A DNA stretch of 64,000 nucleotides, from the NCBI GenBank assembly GCA_034521495.1, contig JAXHMK010000010.1:124001-188000 (forward strand). The letters run 5' to 3'. The DNA is from Balneolaceae bacterium. Its GTDB lineage: Bacteria > Bacteroidota > Rhodothermia > Balneolales > Balneolaceae. The position numbers and the translations under genes were made by a program. Shown piece by piece: positions 55,030 to 63,600 of the stretch (within the stretch, counting starts at the first letter, position 1; every line of letters starts with the position of its first letter). A model generated the notes under the pieces. It made no database searches, had not been told where the DNA came from, and was given only the letters and a program-made list of their open reading frames with translations.

Positions 55030-57297
55030 TTAAAAATTTACAGTGTATGAAATGGAGGGTAAAATAGGTAACAGGGTAACCTCTGTTCGTTCAAGTGGAT
55101 TCTCATCAAAATCGTAATTGTAAAACCACACATTTCGTCTTGAGTAGACATTTATCACCTGGAATTGCCACTCTGCTTCTCCAAGATTAAAAAATGTTCC
55201 CTGCCGGCTGAATGAAAGATCGAGCCGATGGTAGGATGGGAGTCGCGACGCATTAATTTTTCCAACCACAAAAGCATCTCTGTCTGAATTATCCCAGGGG
55301 AGATTTGCAAATTGTGTTCTGCCGGTCGGTTCGGTATAAGCCTGTCCGGTTGCATAGCTAAATACCGCTGTTGCTTTCCATCTCGAAGAGAGTTTCATCG
55401 ATCCTGATATATTCAGATCGTGCGTTCGATCGTATTTCGGTGGATAAAATCGGGCATTTGTCGGATCATCCAGCACGGGTGCATTAAATCCCGGAAATTT
55501 GCGTCTTGTAATTCCATACGTATAGCCCAGGAAACCGGTAAAACGGCCCACTTTCTTTTCGAAAAACAGCTCGGCACCATATGCATATCCATCACCAAAT
55601 CGGAACAGGTCGGGATAATCCTGACCGGCTGCATCATTCAAAAAAGGATCCAGTTCAAAAAGATCCCGCATGGTCCGGTAATAAAGTTCTACATCCAGTC
55701 CATAGCCTTCAAACGGAATGGTTTTGGCACCCAGCACAAATTGATCACCATAAGCGGGTGCCACGTCATCGTCGGAGGTTAACCACAGATCAAACCCGGA
55801 AAATGCTTCATTGGTAATAAGCGTGAGATATTGATTGTATCGGCCATAGGCTGCCTGAAGTCGAATTCGTGATGTGGGTCTGTATTCTGCGGAAAGACGG
55901 GGTTCAAGCCGAACATAATCACCTTCTGAAAACGCATTGAGTCGCACCCCGCCATTAAATATCAACTGGTCTGAAGGCCTCCATTCATCCTGTATAAATG
56001 CAGACAGGTAATTCGATTCAATTCGTTCCCGAAAGGTATCCACATTGTCGAACCTGTCACGGAATTTCAGAGTCAGGTTACCGGCCCAAATTCCTGTTTT
56101 AAATGTATGTTTTTCATTTGGAAGATATTCCAGGTCTGCTTTAAGGGATAAGTCATTGATATTGTTATTTCGTTCAAAGGGTGTTCCGGCAATTTTAAAT
56201 TCAGGTTGATTAAAATATCGTGAACCGGTTGCTGTGAAGGAGCCAAACAACTTGTCGTTAAAAATACGGCGCCATTTTGTAGTAAGTGTTTGATTTCCAT
56301 ACTTGAGAAAAATCTTAGCATCTTCCTGAAAGGGAATCGTAACATTGTCATTTCCCGTGTAGAAAGCCAGTGATAGCCGATCGTTTGGAGTAGCATCAAA
56401 GTTGATCTTTCCATTTATATCGTAGAAGTAAAATTTATCAGGAACATTATCTACGGTTTGCCGAAGAGCAGCTAACAGCGGCTCCAGTGTAGATCTTCGA
56501 ACGGCCAGCATCCATGATCCCTTACTGTATGGACCCTCAATCGATGCCCTGGAAGAGAGCAGGCCCAGGCTGACCGATCCCTCCGTTTCATTTCTATTTC
56601 CATCTTTGTTGAAAATTGTCAGAACCGAACCGATTCTGCCTCCATACTCAGCCGGATAACCTCCTTTGTAGAGTCGAACATCTTTTACGGCGTCGGGATT
56701 GAAGGTTGAGAAAAAGCCAAAAAAGTGAGAGGGGTTATAAACGGTGGTTTCGTCTAACAAAATTAAGGTTTGATCGGGACTTCCGCCGCGAATGTACAAA
56801 CCGCTTGAAAAGTCTGATGCCGCTTTCACACCGGGCAGGAGTTGCACGGAACGAAAAACATCCGGCTGCAGTACCGAGGGCAGTTCTTTTACCATCTCAA
56901 TATCCACTTGTGCTGTACCGATATTGCGTTGTTCCTCCTGCTCTGCATCGGATTCTACATAGATCGCTTCCATTTCCACACCTTCGGGAATGAGTTCAAT
57001 ATCCAGTCGAAGGCTTTCTCCCGCTTCAAGTTCAATCTCCCGGTTAAAACGCCGGTACCCGATGTAGCTGGCCGATAGAGTATAGACGCCGGGCGGAATA
57101 TTGGTAATTGTGTAATAACCGGAGGTATTTGAAGAAGTACCTCGATTGACCTCCATCAGAGCAACATTTGCCATGAGCAGTGTTTCACCGGTTTCGCTAT
57201 CGGTAATATATCCGTTCACAGAAGCTGTTTCTTGTGCAGATGCAAATGCACACGGAATAAATAAAAATGTGATGAATAGCAGTGCTTTTAACTTCAC
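55030..57297 (-). CDS. TonB-dependent receptor with carboxypeptidase-like N-terminal domain
   Basis: A 755-residue outer-membrane receptor with a signal peptide (cleavage near ASAQ, residue 21). Residues 24-110 form a carboxypeptidase-regulatory-like domain (GYITDSETGETLLMANVAL, then SGYYTITNIPPGVYTLSASYIGY). The plug is at about 125-240 (IGTAQVDIEMVKELPSVLQPD, YIRGGSPDQTLILLDET, YPAEYGGRIGSVL), and a barrel follows to the aromatic end (SISYTVNF). No TonB box stands out. The gene is upstream of the DUF4249 lipoprotein by 4 nt. It imports an unidentified ligand in a TonB/ExbBD-dependent way. Confidence 0.92.
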   Translation of the reverse strand: MKLKALLFITFLFIPCAFASAQETASVNGYITDSETGETLLMANVALMEVNRGTSSNTSGYYTITNIPPGVYTLSASYIGYRRFNREIELEAGESLRLDIELIPEGVEMEAIYVESDAEQEEQRNIGTAQVDIEMVKELPSVLQPDVFRSVQLLPGVKAASDFSSGLYIRGGSPDQTLILLDETTVYNPSHFFGFFSTFNPDAVKDVRLYKGGYPAEYGGRIGSVLTIFNKDGNRNETEGSVSLGLLSSRASIEGPYSKGSWMLAVRRSTLEPLLAALRQTVDNVPDKFYFYDINGKINFDATPNDRLSLAFYTGNDNVTIPFQEDAKIFLKYGNQTLTTKWRRIFNDKLFGSFTATGSRYFNQPEFKIAGTPFERNNNINDLSLKADLEYLPNEKHTFKTGIWAGNLTLKFRDRFDNVDTFRERIESNYLSAFIQDEWRPSDQLIFNGGVRLNAFSEGDYVRLEPRLSAEYRPTSRIRLQAAYGRYNQYLTLITNEAFSGFDLWLTSDDDVAPAYGDQFVLGAKTIPFEGYGLDVELYYRTMRDLFELDPFLNDAAGQDYPDLFRFGDGYAYGAELFFEKKVGRFTGFLGYTYGITRRKFPGFNAPVLDDPTNARFYPPKYDRTHDLNISGSMKLSSRWKATAVFSYATGQAYTEPTGRTQFANLPWDNSDRDAFVVGKINASRLPSYHRLDLSFSRQGTFFNLGEAEWQFQVINVYSRRNVWFYNYDFDENPLERTEVTLLPILPSISYTVNF

Positions 57298-57628
57298 GAA
57301 GGGTATTTATATTTAATTTAGATCAATTCTCTCACACGTTTTACAACATAAAAAGTTTTTAGATAGTATCTGATTATTGGAATATTAATATCAGCGATTT
57401 CGTTTCCTTTTTTAGGATTTGGTTAATGGTTATTGGTATAATTGTTAATTGGGAAGAAGATGTAGATCATTAAAAAAATACGAATATTCTATGATACGAT
57501 TAACGATTACACTACTACACAAATAACCAAATTTCTGAATACGATTCTCCATTAAAAACCGTTATATTGTGCTATGTCAGAAAGGAAAATGAAGTATTCC
57601 GATTTCTGATATTGTTCATTGACATTTT
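57298..57628. other. Intergenic region between TonB receptor and ssrA, no gene seen
   Basis: AT-rich 331 bases between divergent units. They must hold the ssrA promoter and the receptor promoter, but no convincing TAnnTTTG element, repeat or small gene was recognised. Confidence 0.4.
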
Positions 57629-57992
57629 GGGGGTGTACCGGATTCGACGGGTTGAGTACAATTGCAGGCTGCATGCCGAGATTGACCGATGAATCTCGTA
57701 AAACATTCATCATGGATAAAAAGTAGTTGACAACAATTACTCATATAGATTAGCTGCGTAAGCAGCTTTTCCGTTCCTTTGGGGACTTGCCAGTAGGACC
57801 CATCGCGAGCGCCGATAAAACTGGCTTTTCCGAAGCGCATGTCTGTTGCGTGGCTGGAGAAACTTAATACAGAATAGGTTGAAGTTGCTTTGCTATTGAG
57901 CATTGCTTCATCCGAAACCTAATCAATAGCTAAGCATGTAGATGCTTGACGATTTACCTTCCCGGACCGGGGTTCGACTCCCCGCACCTCCA
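57629..57992 (+). ncRNA. ssrA: Transfer-messenger RNA (tmRNA)
   Basis: Single-chain tmRNA of about 364 nt. The 5' end GGGGGTGTACCGGATTCGACGGG and the 3' end GGGGTTCGACTCCCCGCACCTCC form the alanine-tRNA-like domain: the 7-bp acceptor stem pairs GGGGGTG with CACCTCC (one G-U), and the T-arm is GGACCGGGGTTCGACTCCCC. The G-U third pair is the alanyl-tRNA synthetase identity element. CCA is not encoded. The tag reading frame is at 57729-57761, and pseudoknot-forming segments follow (for example GGGGACTTGCCAGTAGGACCC). It frees stalled ribosomes and tags the nascent chain for degradation. A strong terminator follows 9 nt downstream. Confidence 0.97.
57729..57761 (+). other. tmRNA tag-peptide reading frame (DNNYSYRLAA)
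   Basis: By alignment with the AGUAGUC-resume context of E. coli tmRNA, here AGTAGTT, translation resumes at GAC and reads ten codons D-N-N-Y-S-Y-R-L-A-A to TAA. The end LAA fits the ClpXP-recognised degron. The resume codon GAC (Asp) and the Arg in place of the common Ala before LAA are unusual. The resume position is inferred from alignment. Confidence 0.75.
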
Positions 57993-58000
57993 CTCATTTA

Positions 58001-58033
58001 AAAAGCCCTCGCCAATAGTGAGGGCTTTTTTTA
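58001..58033 (+). terminator. Intrinsic terminator of ssrA, bidirectional
   Basis: AAAAGCCCTC, a 9-10-nt loop and GAGGGCTTTTTTT form a stem with a T-run on the right and an A-run on the left. It ends ssrA on the plus strand and could also end the minus-strand toxin-antitoxin transcript that runs toward it (toxin stop at 58060). Confidence 0.92.
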
Positions 58034-58059
58034 TATAAAAAATTTTTGAAGAAGGCTTT

Positions 58060-58410
58060 TTATATTCTACGCATCCGAATTTTTTCCTTTGTTATCGTAA
58101 AAAAAATCAAAGGGTTATTATCTCTTTCGTACATTTTTAATGCTTTTCTAATATTTTTAAAAATCTCCTTATAATCGTTTTTATGATATCTTAATAGTAT
58201 CACGGAACAACTGCGAATGTTATGTGCGAATACCAACTCTCCGAAGTCTTTATCTTCAGTTAGTAAAATGGCTTTATTTTTTTCCACAACTTCAATGACT
58301 TCTCTGTCATTGATACCGGGACTGTGATCTCTGATTGAATAGAATTCGTACTCAAGTCCATTAAGCATATTAATGAGTACCTGATCAACATTTTCATCAA
58401 TCACAATCAT
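58060..58410 (-). CDS. DUF5615 PIN-like toxin
   Basis: A 116-residue protein of the DUF5615/Mut7-C-like PIN family. Acidic residues expected in the active site are visible: Asp5 in VIDENVD, and Glu52, Asp53 and Asp55 in LLTEDKDFGELV. SIRDHSPGINDREVIEVV is also typical. PIN-like toxins of this sort are probable ribonucleases. The gene is preceded by a DUF433 gene 21 nt upstream, a known pairing in which DUF433 is the antitoxin. It faces the ssrA terminator. Confidence 0.9.
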   Translation of the reverse strand: MIVIDENVDQVLINMLNGLEYEFYSIRDHSPGINDREVIEVVEKNKAILLTEDKDFGELVFAHNIRSCSVILLRYHKNDYKEIFKNIRKALKMYERDNNPLIFFTITKEKIRMRRI

Positions 58411-58431
58411 AGTTCATGAATAAAATAATGA

Positions 58432-58674
58432 CTATGATACAAGAGTATCCTCATTGGCAATAATTTCTGCTGCGTACTCCAAGGCTGCTAATATTTGCTC
58501 TCTTTTTAGATGTGGATAGCTTTTGAGAAGTTCTTCAATATTGTATCCTTTAGCCAATTTTCTCATGATAAGCTCAACAGTAATACGGCTTCCCCTGATG
58601 GTGGGTTTTCCCAACATCACTTCAGGATCTCTGACTATGTATTTTTTATAATTCATGGCAAGAATATTTTTCAT
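58432..58674 (-). CDS. DUF433 antitoxin
   Basis: An 80-residue protein from the ATG at 58674 (a TTG one codon further upstream is possible, and an inner ATG at 58656 would give 74 residues). It contains the DUF433 signature: YIVRDPEVMLGKPTIRGSRI, then a helix-turn-helix-like VELIMRKLAKGYNIEELLKSYPHL. DUF433 proteins pair with DUF5615 toxins, bind the operator and neutralise the toxin. Both genes lie downstream of a short AT-rich leader and are likely a two-gene operon. Confidence 0.9.
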   Translation of the reverse strand: MKNILAMNYKKYIVRDPEVMLGKPTIRGSRITVELIMRKLAKGYNIEELLKSYPHLKREQILAALEYAAEIIANEDTLVS

Positions 58675-59002
58675 CAAAGGATCAAGTAGTCAAAATATAC
58701 ATAATCATTATCTGAATACAACAAAAGCTCAACGAGAAGTTACACCGAAATAACTGTGTTCTGTTCTATAAAATATATGAAATCAACTATTTATATAAAT
58801 TAACAAGTGGAAATTGATAAAACAGATTTAATCTTTTGGTCCATTTTGGGTCAAGCCAAAAGAACAAAGAACATGCAATAAGTTTATATCAAAAAAATGG
58901 TGTAAGTCCACCATCTGAGAACTGTTGGATACGAATTTAAAAAACGTTAATTTATTTTAATTATTTATCAAAAATCCCTCTCTATAATAATACAACGTTG
59001 GC
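58675..59002. other. Intergenic region between the toxin-antitoxin pair and the kinase gene
   Basis: No gene in these ~330 AT-rich bases. It holds the promoters of two divergent units. Small dyads seen: CTTTTGG/CCAAAAG around 58832-58862 and ATGGTG/CACCAT at 58897-58914. Neither has a T-run or a recognisable riboswitch fold. Confidence 0.4.
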
Positions 59003-60199
59003 ATGGACAATGTATCTTTAAAAAAACTGAATGCTATTTTTTCAGCTTTTCCAACGGCTCTGGTTATACTCAGAGCTGACGATCCTGATTTTACGGTTGT
59101 GGAAGTAAACAATGCCTTTCTTGAAATGACCGGAATGGAGAGGAATACACTTTTGAATAATCCTTTTCTCGAAACAGTTAACAATTATTCAGAAGGAAGA
59201 TTTGAACCAAATCTGGGTGAACTTTCATCGGCAGTAAAAAAAGTAGTTACAGAAAAGAAACTGATTGAGACTGATATTTTTGAATTCAAATGGGATGGAA
59301 CGCAAGATTCTGCGAAGAAAAATATCTATTTACAGTTTAAATGTTCTCCCGTTAAGGATGAATATGGGGCCATTGATTCTGTACTTCTGGTTGTTGACGA
59401 TGTGACCGGTCTGCTCACGGATAGCGAAAAGAGAGTTTCCGATACTGGAAAAATTAAAACCCGGAAAGAGCTGCAGAATCAGAGTGAAGATCTGGAAAAG
59501 AAAGCTGCTGTAAACAAAGCTCAATACAAATCGGCCAGCGAGGAACTGGATGATTTCGTGTACTCCGTCTCGCACGATTTACGCGCTCCGTTAAGAAGAA
59601 TTGATGGCTTCAGTCAAGAGATATTGAATGAGTATGCGGACAAACTGGATGAAACTGGTGCTCACTATCTAAATCGTATTCGACAAGGGGCGCAGGATAT
59701 GGGTCAGTTAATTGACGACCTGCTCAAACTTTCACGGATTTCCCGTAAAAGCGTTGAAAGAGAAGAAATTGATCTGGGAAATATTGCAAAATCTGTTTTT
59801 GAAGAATTGATGGAGTTGGAGCCAGAGCGAAATGTTGATCTTAAGATTGATGATGATTTGATAATCAATGCAGATAAGGGACTGATTAAAGCGATGCTTT
59901 CAAACCTGATATCAAACGCTTTGAAATTTACTTCAAACAGGGAAGTTGCCGAGATTCAGATTGGGTCTAAAATGTTAGATGGAGATAAAGTTTTTTATAT
60001 TTCAGACAACGGTGTCGGGTTTGATCCGTCCTATAAACATAAGCTTTTTAAAGCATTCAGCAGACTTCATTCTCAAAATCAGTTTAGCGGAACAGGAATT
60101 GGTTTAGCTACTGTAAAACGAATTATGACACTTCACGGTGGGATGGTTTGGGCTGAAAGTCCTGATGAGAATGGAGCCATATTCTATCTAAAATTTTAA
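59003..60199 (+). CDS. PAS sensor histidine kinase (soluble)
   Basis: A 398-residue kinase without membrane helices. A PAS domain covers about residues 8-138 (FPTALVILRADDPDF, NNAFLEMTGM, and a VVDDVTGLL end). A coiled-coil linker (150-185) precedes HisKA with His191 in YSVSHDLRAPLRRIDGFS. The ATPase domain shows NLISNALKFTSN, ISDNGVGFDP and GTGIGLATVKRIM. The HisKA subtype resembles that of bacteriophytochrome-like kinases. A receiver protein gene follows after 12 nt and is the likely partner. Signal unknown; a cytoplasmic cue is suggested by the lack of membrane segments. Confidence 0.9.
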   Translation: MDNVSLKKLNAIFSAFPTALVILRADDPDFTVVEVNNAFLEMTGMERNTLLNNPFLETVNNYSEGRFEPNLGELSSAVKKVVTEKKLIETDIFEFKWDGTQDSAKKNIYLQFKCSPVKDEYGAIDSVLLVVDDVTGLLTDSEKRVSDTGKIKTRKELQNQSEDLEKKAAVNKAQYKSASEELDDFVYSVSHDLRAPLRRIDGFSQEILNEYADKLDETGAHYLNRIRQGAQDMGQLIDDLLKLSRISRKSVEREEIDLGNIAKSVFEELMELEPERNVDLKIDDDLIINADKGLIKAMLSNLISNALKFTSNREVAEIQIGSKMLDGDKVFYISDNGVGFDPSYKHKLFKAFSRLHSQNQFSGTGIGLATVKRIMTLHGGMVWAESPDENGAIFYLKF

Positions 60200-60211
60200 T
60201 ACGTATGTAAC

Positions 60212-60649
60212 ATGAAAAAAAGAGAGAACTACATTTTATTGGTCGAAGATAATCCCGATGACGTGGAATTAACTCTCCTCGCATTCAAAAAGAATAATTT
60301 TGCGAACGAGATAAAAGTTGTTGAAGATGGTGAGGAAGCAATCGATTTTTTACTTAATGAAAATGAGGAGGGAGTTTCAAAATTTGGCTATCCGGAATTG
60401 ATTTTACTTGATTTGAAGCTTCCAAAAAAAAATGGCCACGAAGTTTTAAAAGAGATTAAAAGTGAAGATAAAACAAAAAGGATACCCGTCGTTATTTTAA
60501 CATCGTCTCAGGAAGAGGAAGATATTATAAAAGGGTATGATTTGGGGGCAAACAGTTATGTACGCAAGCCGGTTGACTACAAGGATTTTGTGGATGTAGT
60601 CAATAATCTTGGGGTGTACTGGCTTGCTGTTAATAAGAATACACCGTAG
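60212..60649 (+). CDS. Single-domain response regulator (Rcp1-like)
   Basis: A 145-residue receiver without output domain. Acidic residues Glu12/Asp13 are in LLVEDNPDDVELTLLAF, phosphoacceptor Asp67 in LILLDLKLPKKNG, a Thr in VVILTSSQEEEDI and Lys in YVRKPVDYKDF. The DNPDDVELT opening and the NNF insert are typical of Rcp1-type regulators that partner phytochrome-like kinases. It lies between two kinases of the same subtype and may relay phosphate between them. Confidence 0.93.
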   Translation: MKKRENYILLVEDNPDDVELTLLAFKKNNFANEIKVVEDGEEAIDFLLNENEEGVSKFGYPELILLDLKLPKKNGHEVLKEIKSEDKTKRIPVVILTSSQEEEDIIKGYDLGANSYVRKPVDYKDFVDVVNNLGVYWLAVNKNTP

Positions 60650-60690
60650 AGTTTGTATTCTTTTTTTTGAATATCGGTCACAATGTAAGT

Positions 60691-63600
60691 ATGGAACAAC
60701 CTTTTCAAATTTTGCTGGTTGAGGACAACCGGGATGACGTGGAATTACTGCAGCTTCAGTTGAAAAAGATGGAGTTGGAGTTTAGTCTTGATGTCGTTGA
60801 TCAAAAAGCAGATTTTATAACCTACTTCGAAAATAATGAGCCAGATTTAATAATCTGCGATTACAACCTTCCGGGGTTTACAGGAGTAGAAGCACTGGAA
60901 TATGTGCGGAAACAGAATTTCGAACTGCCTTTCATTTTAATCTCCGGTTATATTGGCGAGGAGAAAGCCGTAGATGCCATGCTAAAGGGTGCGTCTGACT
61001 ATGTACTCAAAGATAATATTAAAAGGCTGGCCCCGGCAGTAAAACGTGAGATTATACATTTTTGGGAACATAAAAAAACCGAAACAGAACGCGACCAGGC
61101 AATTCAGAATCTCAAAGAGCGTGTAAAAGAGCAGAAATGTCTTTATAATATTTCAAGCCTGGACGAGCAAAAGTTGAGCATCAGCGATTTACTTCAAAAG
61201 GCCGTTCGCTATCTTCCCGAAGGCTTCACATTTCCGGAGATTACGGAGGCTTCCATTGAGTATGATGGCAAATCTTTTCAAACCCCAAATTATTCAGAAA
61301 CAGAGTGGTTTTTTTCAGAAACAACCGATAAAACTCAAAATATTTCTCTTACCATAAAAGTTGTTTACCTGGAGGATAAACCGGAATCTGATATCGGTCC
61401 TTTTATCGGTGAGGAGCAGAATTTAATCAATTCTATCATTGAAATTCTCTCTTTGAAAATCAATCGGATTCTCGACGAGCAGAAGCTTGACAGAAAACAG
61501 GATCTTCTCGAAAAAACATACAATCTGGCCCAAATGGGGAACTGGGAAGTAGATTTGGTTCATTCAGAAATACATTGGTCATTTACAACTAAAAGAATTC
61601 ATGAAGTTCCGGAAGATTTCGAACCTGACTTAGAAACCGGTATTAACTTTTACAAGGAAGGAAAAGACAGAAAAAAGATTCGGCATTTGATAAACCGTGC
61701 AATCGAGAAGGGAGAATCTTTCGATACCGAGCTGAGAATTATTACGGCAAAGAATAATGAAAAATGGATTCGGGTAATCGGTGAATCTGAATTTAAAGAT
61801 GGCAAGTGTATCCGAATTTTTGGGAGCTTCCAGGATATTGATAATAGAAAACGGGCGGAAATAGCACTACAAGAGAGCGAACAGCGTTTTAAATCACTTG
61901 TTCAGGAAGGGCTTGACCTGATTGCAATTATTGATATTGATGGAAACTATAAATATGTAGCACCAACCAGGTACCGCATAGATGAAATGGGCATGCAGCC
62001 TGAGGAATACAGAGGAAAAAATGCATTCGAAATTTTCCATGAAGATGATCATGAAAGGCTCAAAAGAGCACTTCGATCGATTCAGCCCTATGAAAGCACA
62101 GATTTGGCACCATTCAGGTATAAAACCGATGAGGGAGAGTGGCGATGGATGGAATCAACAATTACAAATTTGACAGAGAATCCAGCCGTAAATGGATTTG
62201 TTACCAATTCCAGGGATGTAACGGATCGTATTGAACAGGAAAGAAAACTGCGTGATATTGTAGAACACAGCACGAACATGTTCTACCAGCATGATACAGA
62301 GGGCGTTTTAACATATGTAAGTCCGCAATCCAGTGATTTTTTGGGATATTCACCAGAGGAGGCGATTCGGAAATGGACAGATTTTATTACTGATCATCCG
62401 CTCAATAAAAAAGGGGAGCAGATAACTCAGCGGGCTATCGATACAGGCGAAATTCAGGAACCTTACGAATTACAATTAAAAACAGCTGATGGGCGGATTA
62501 TATGGGTTGAAGTAAATGAAGCGCCATTGATTAAAGAGGGAAAAGTTCAGGGTATTGTTGGATCACTGACGGATATTACGGAAAGAAAAGCAGCTGAAGA
62601 ACTGATTAAAAAGTCAAATGAGAAGTTGAACACGGCCCAGGAGATCGCCAAACTTGGATATTTTGAATTTTATTTTGAATCGGATGAGATCTACTGGTCT
62701 GATCAGTCGTACAAGATTTGGGAGTACGACCCCAATGAGATTGAACTCACACTGGATCTTATTTTTGAGAGAATGCATCCTGAGGACAGGGACTATTTTA
62801 TTAAGCAGCATGAACAAACCGTGAAAACCGGTAAAACATTAAATCTGGAACACCGAATTCAATTTCCGGATGGAAGAATAAAATGGGTTCGGGTGATTGG
62901 TGATTTGAAGAGGTCTTCGGAAGGAAAACCTGTTGCAGTAGAAGGAACCGCACAGGATATTACAGATAAAAAATTAGCCGATCTGGAACTCGAAGAGGCA
63001 TACAATGAGATAGAAACCATTCTTGAAAGTATCGGTGAGGCATTTTTTGCTGTGGATAAAAACTGGACTGTGACCTATTGGAATAATGTAGCCGAAGAGG
63101 TATTGCATAGACCCCGAAAAGAAATTCTCGGAAAAAATCTTTGGGATGTATATGAAGATGCCACGGAACTGGAATTTTATACCCAATATCATAAGGCTGT
63201 AAACGAAAAAATTACCGTACACTTTGAGGAATTTTATCCAACTCTTGGAAAATGGTTTGAAGTAAGTGCATATCCTTCCGAAAATGGATTGTCTGTCTTT
63301 TTCAGAGATATCACAGAGCAAAAGGAAAACCGTGAAAAAATAGAGCGTATTAATGAACGGTTTGAAAAAGTTACGGAAGCCACCAATGATGCGATCTGGG
63401 ATTTTGATGTTATAGATGATAATCTCTATTGGGGCCGGGGATTTGAGACACTTTTTGGATATGACCTGGATGAAATTTCACCGGATATGGAATTTCTCAT
63501 TAGCCTGATTCATCCGGAAGATCGTGAGCGAATTTCCCATAAAATTCAGAATTATATGAAGCCGGGTGGAGAACAGGACTGGTTTGAAGAATATCGATTT

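Noticed and set aside
57629-57992. Antisense 95-codon frame (57616-57903) as a gene
   Set aside because: It lies wholly on the complement of tmRNA, whose structure explains the conservation.
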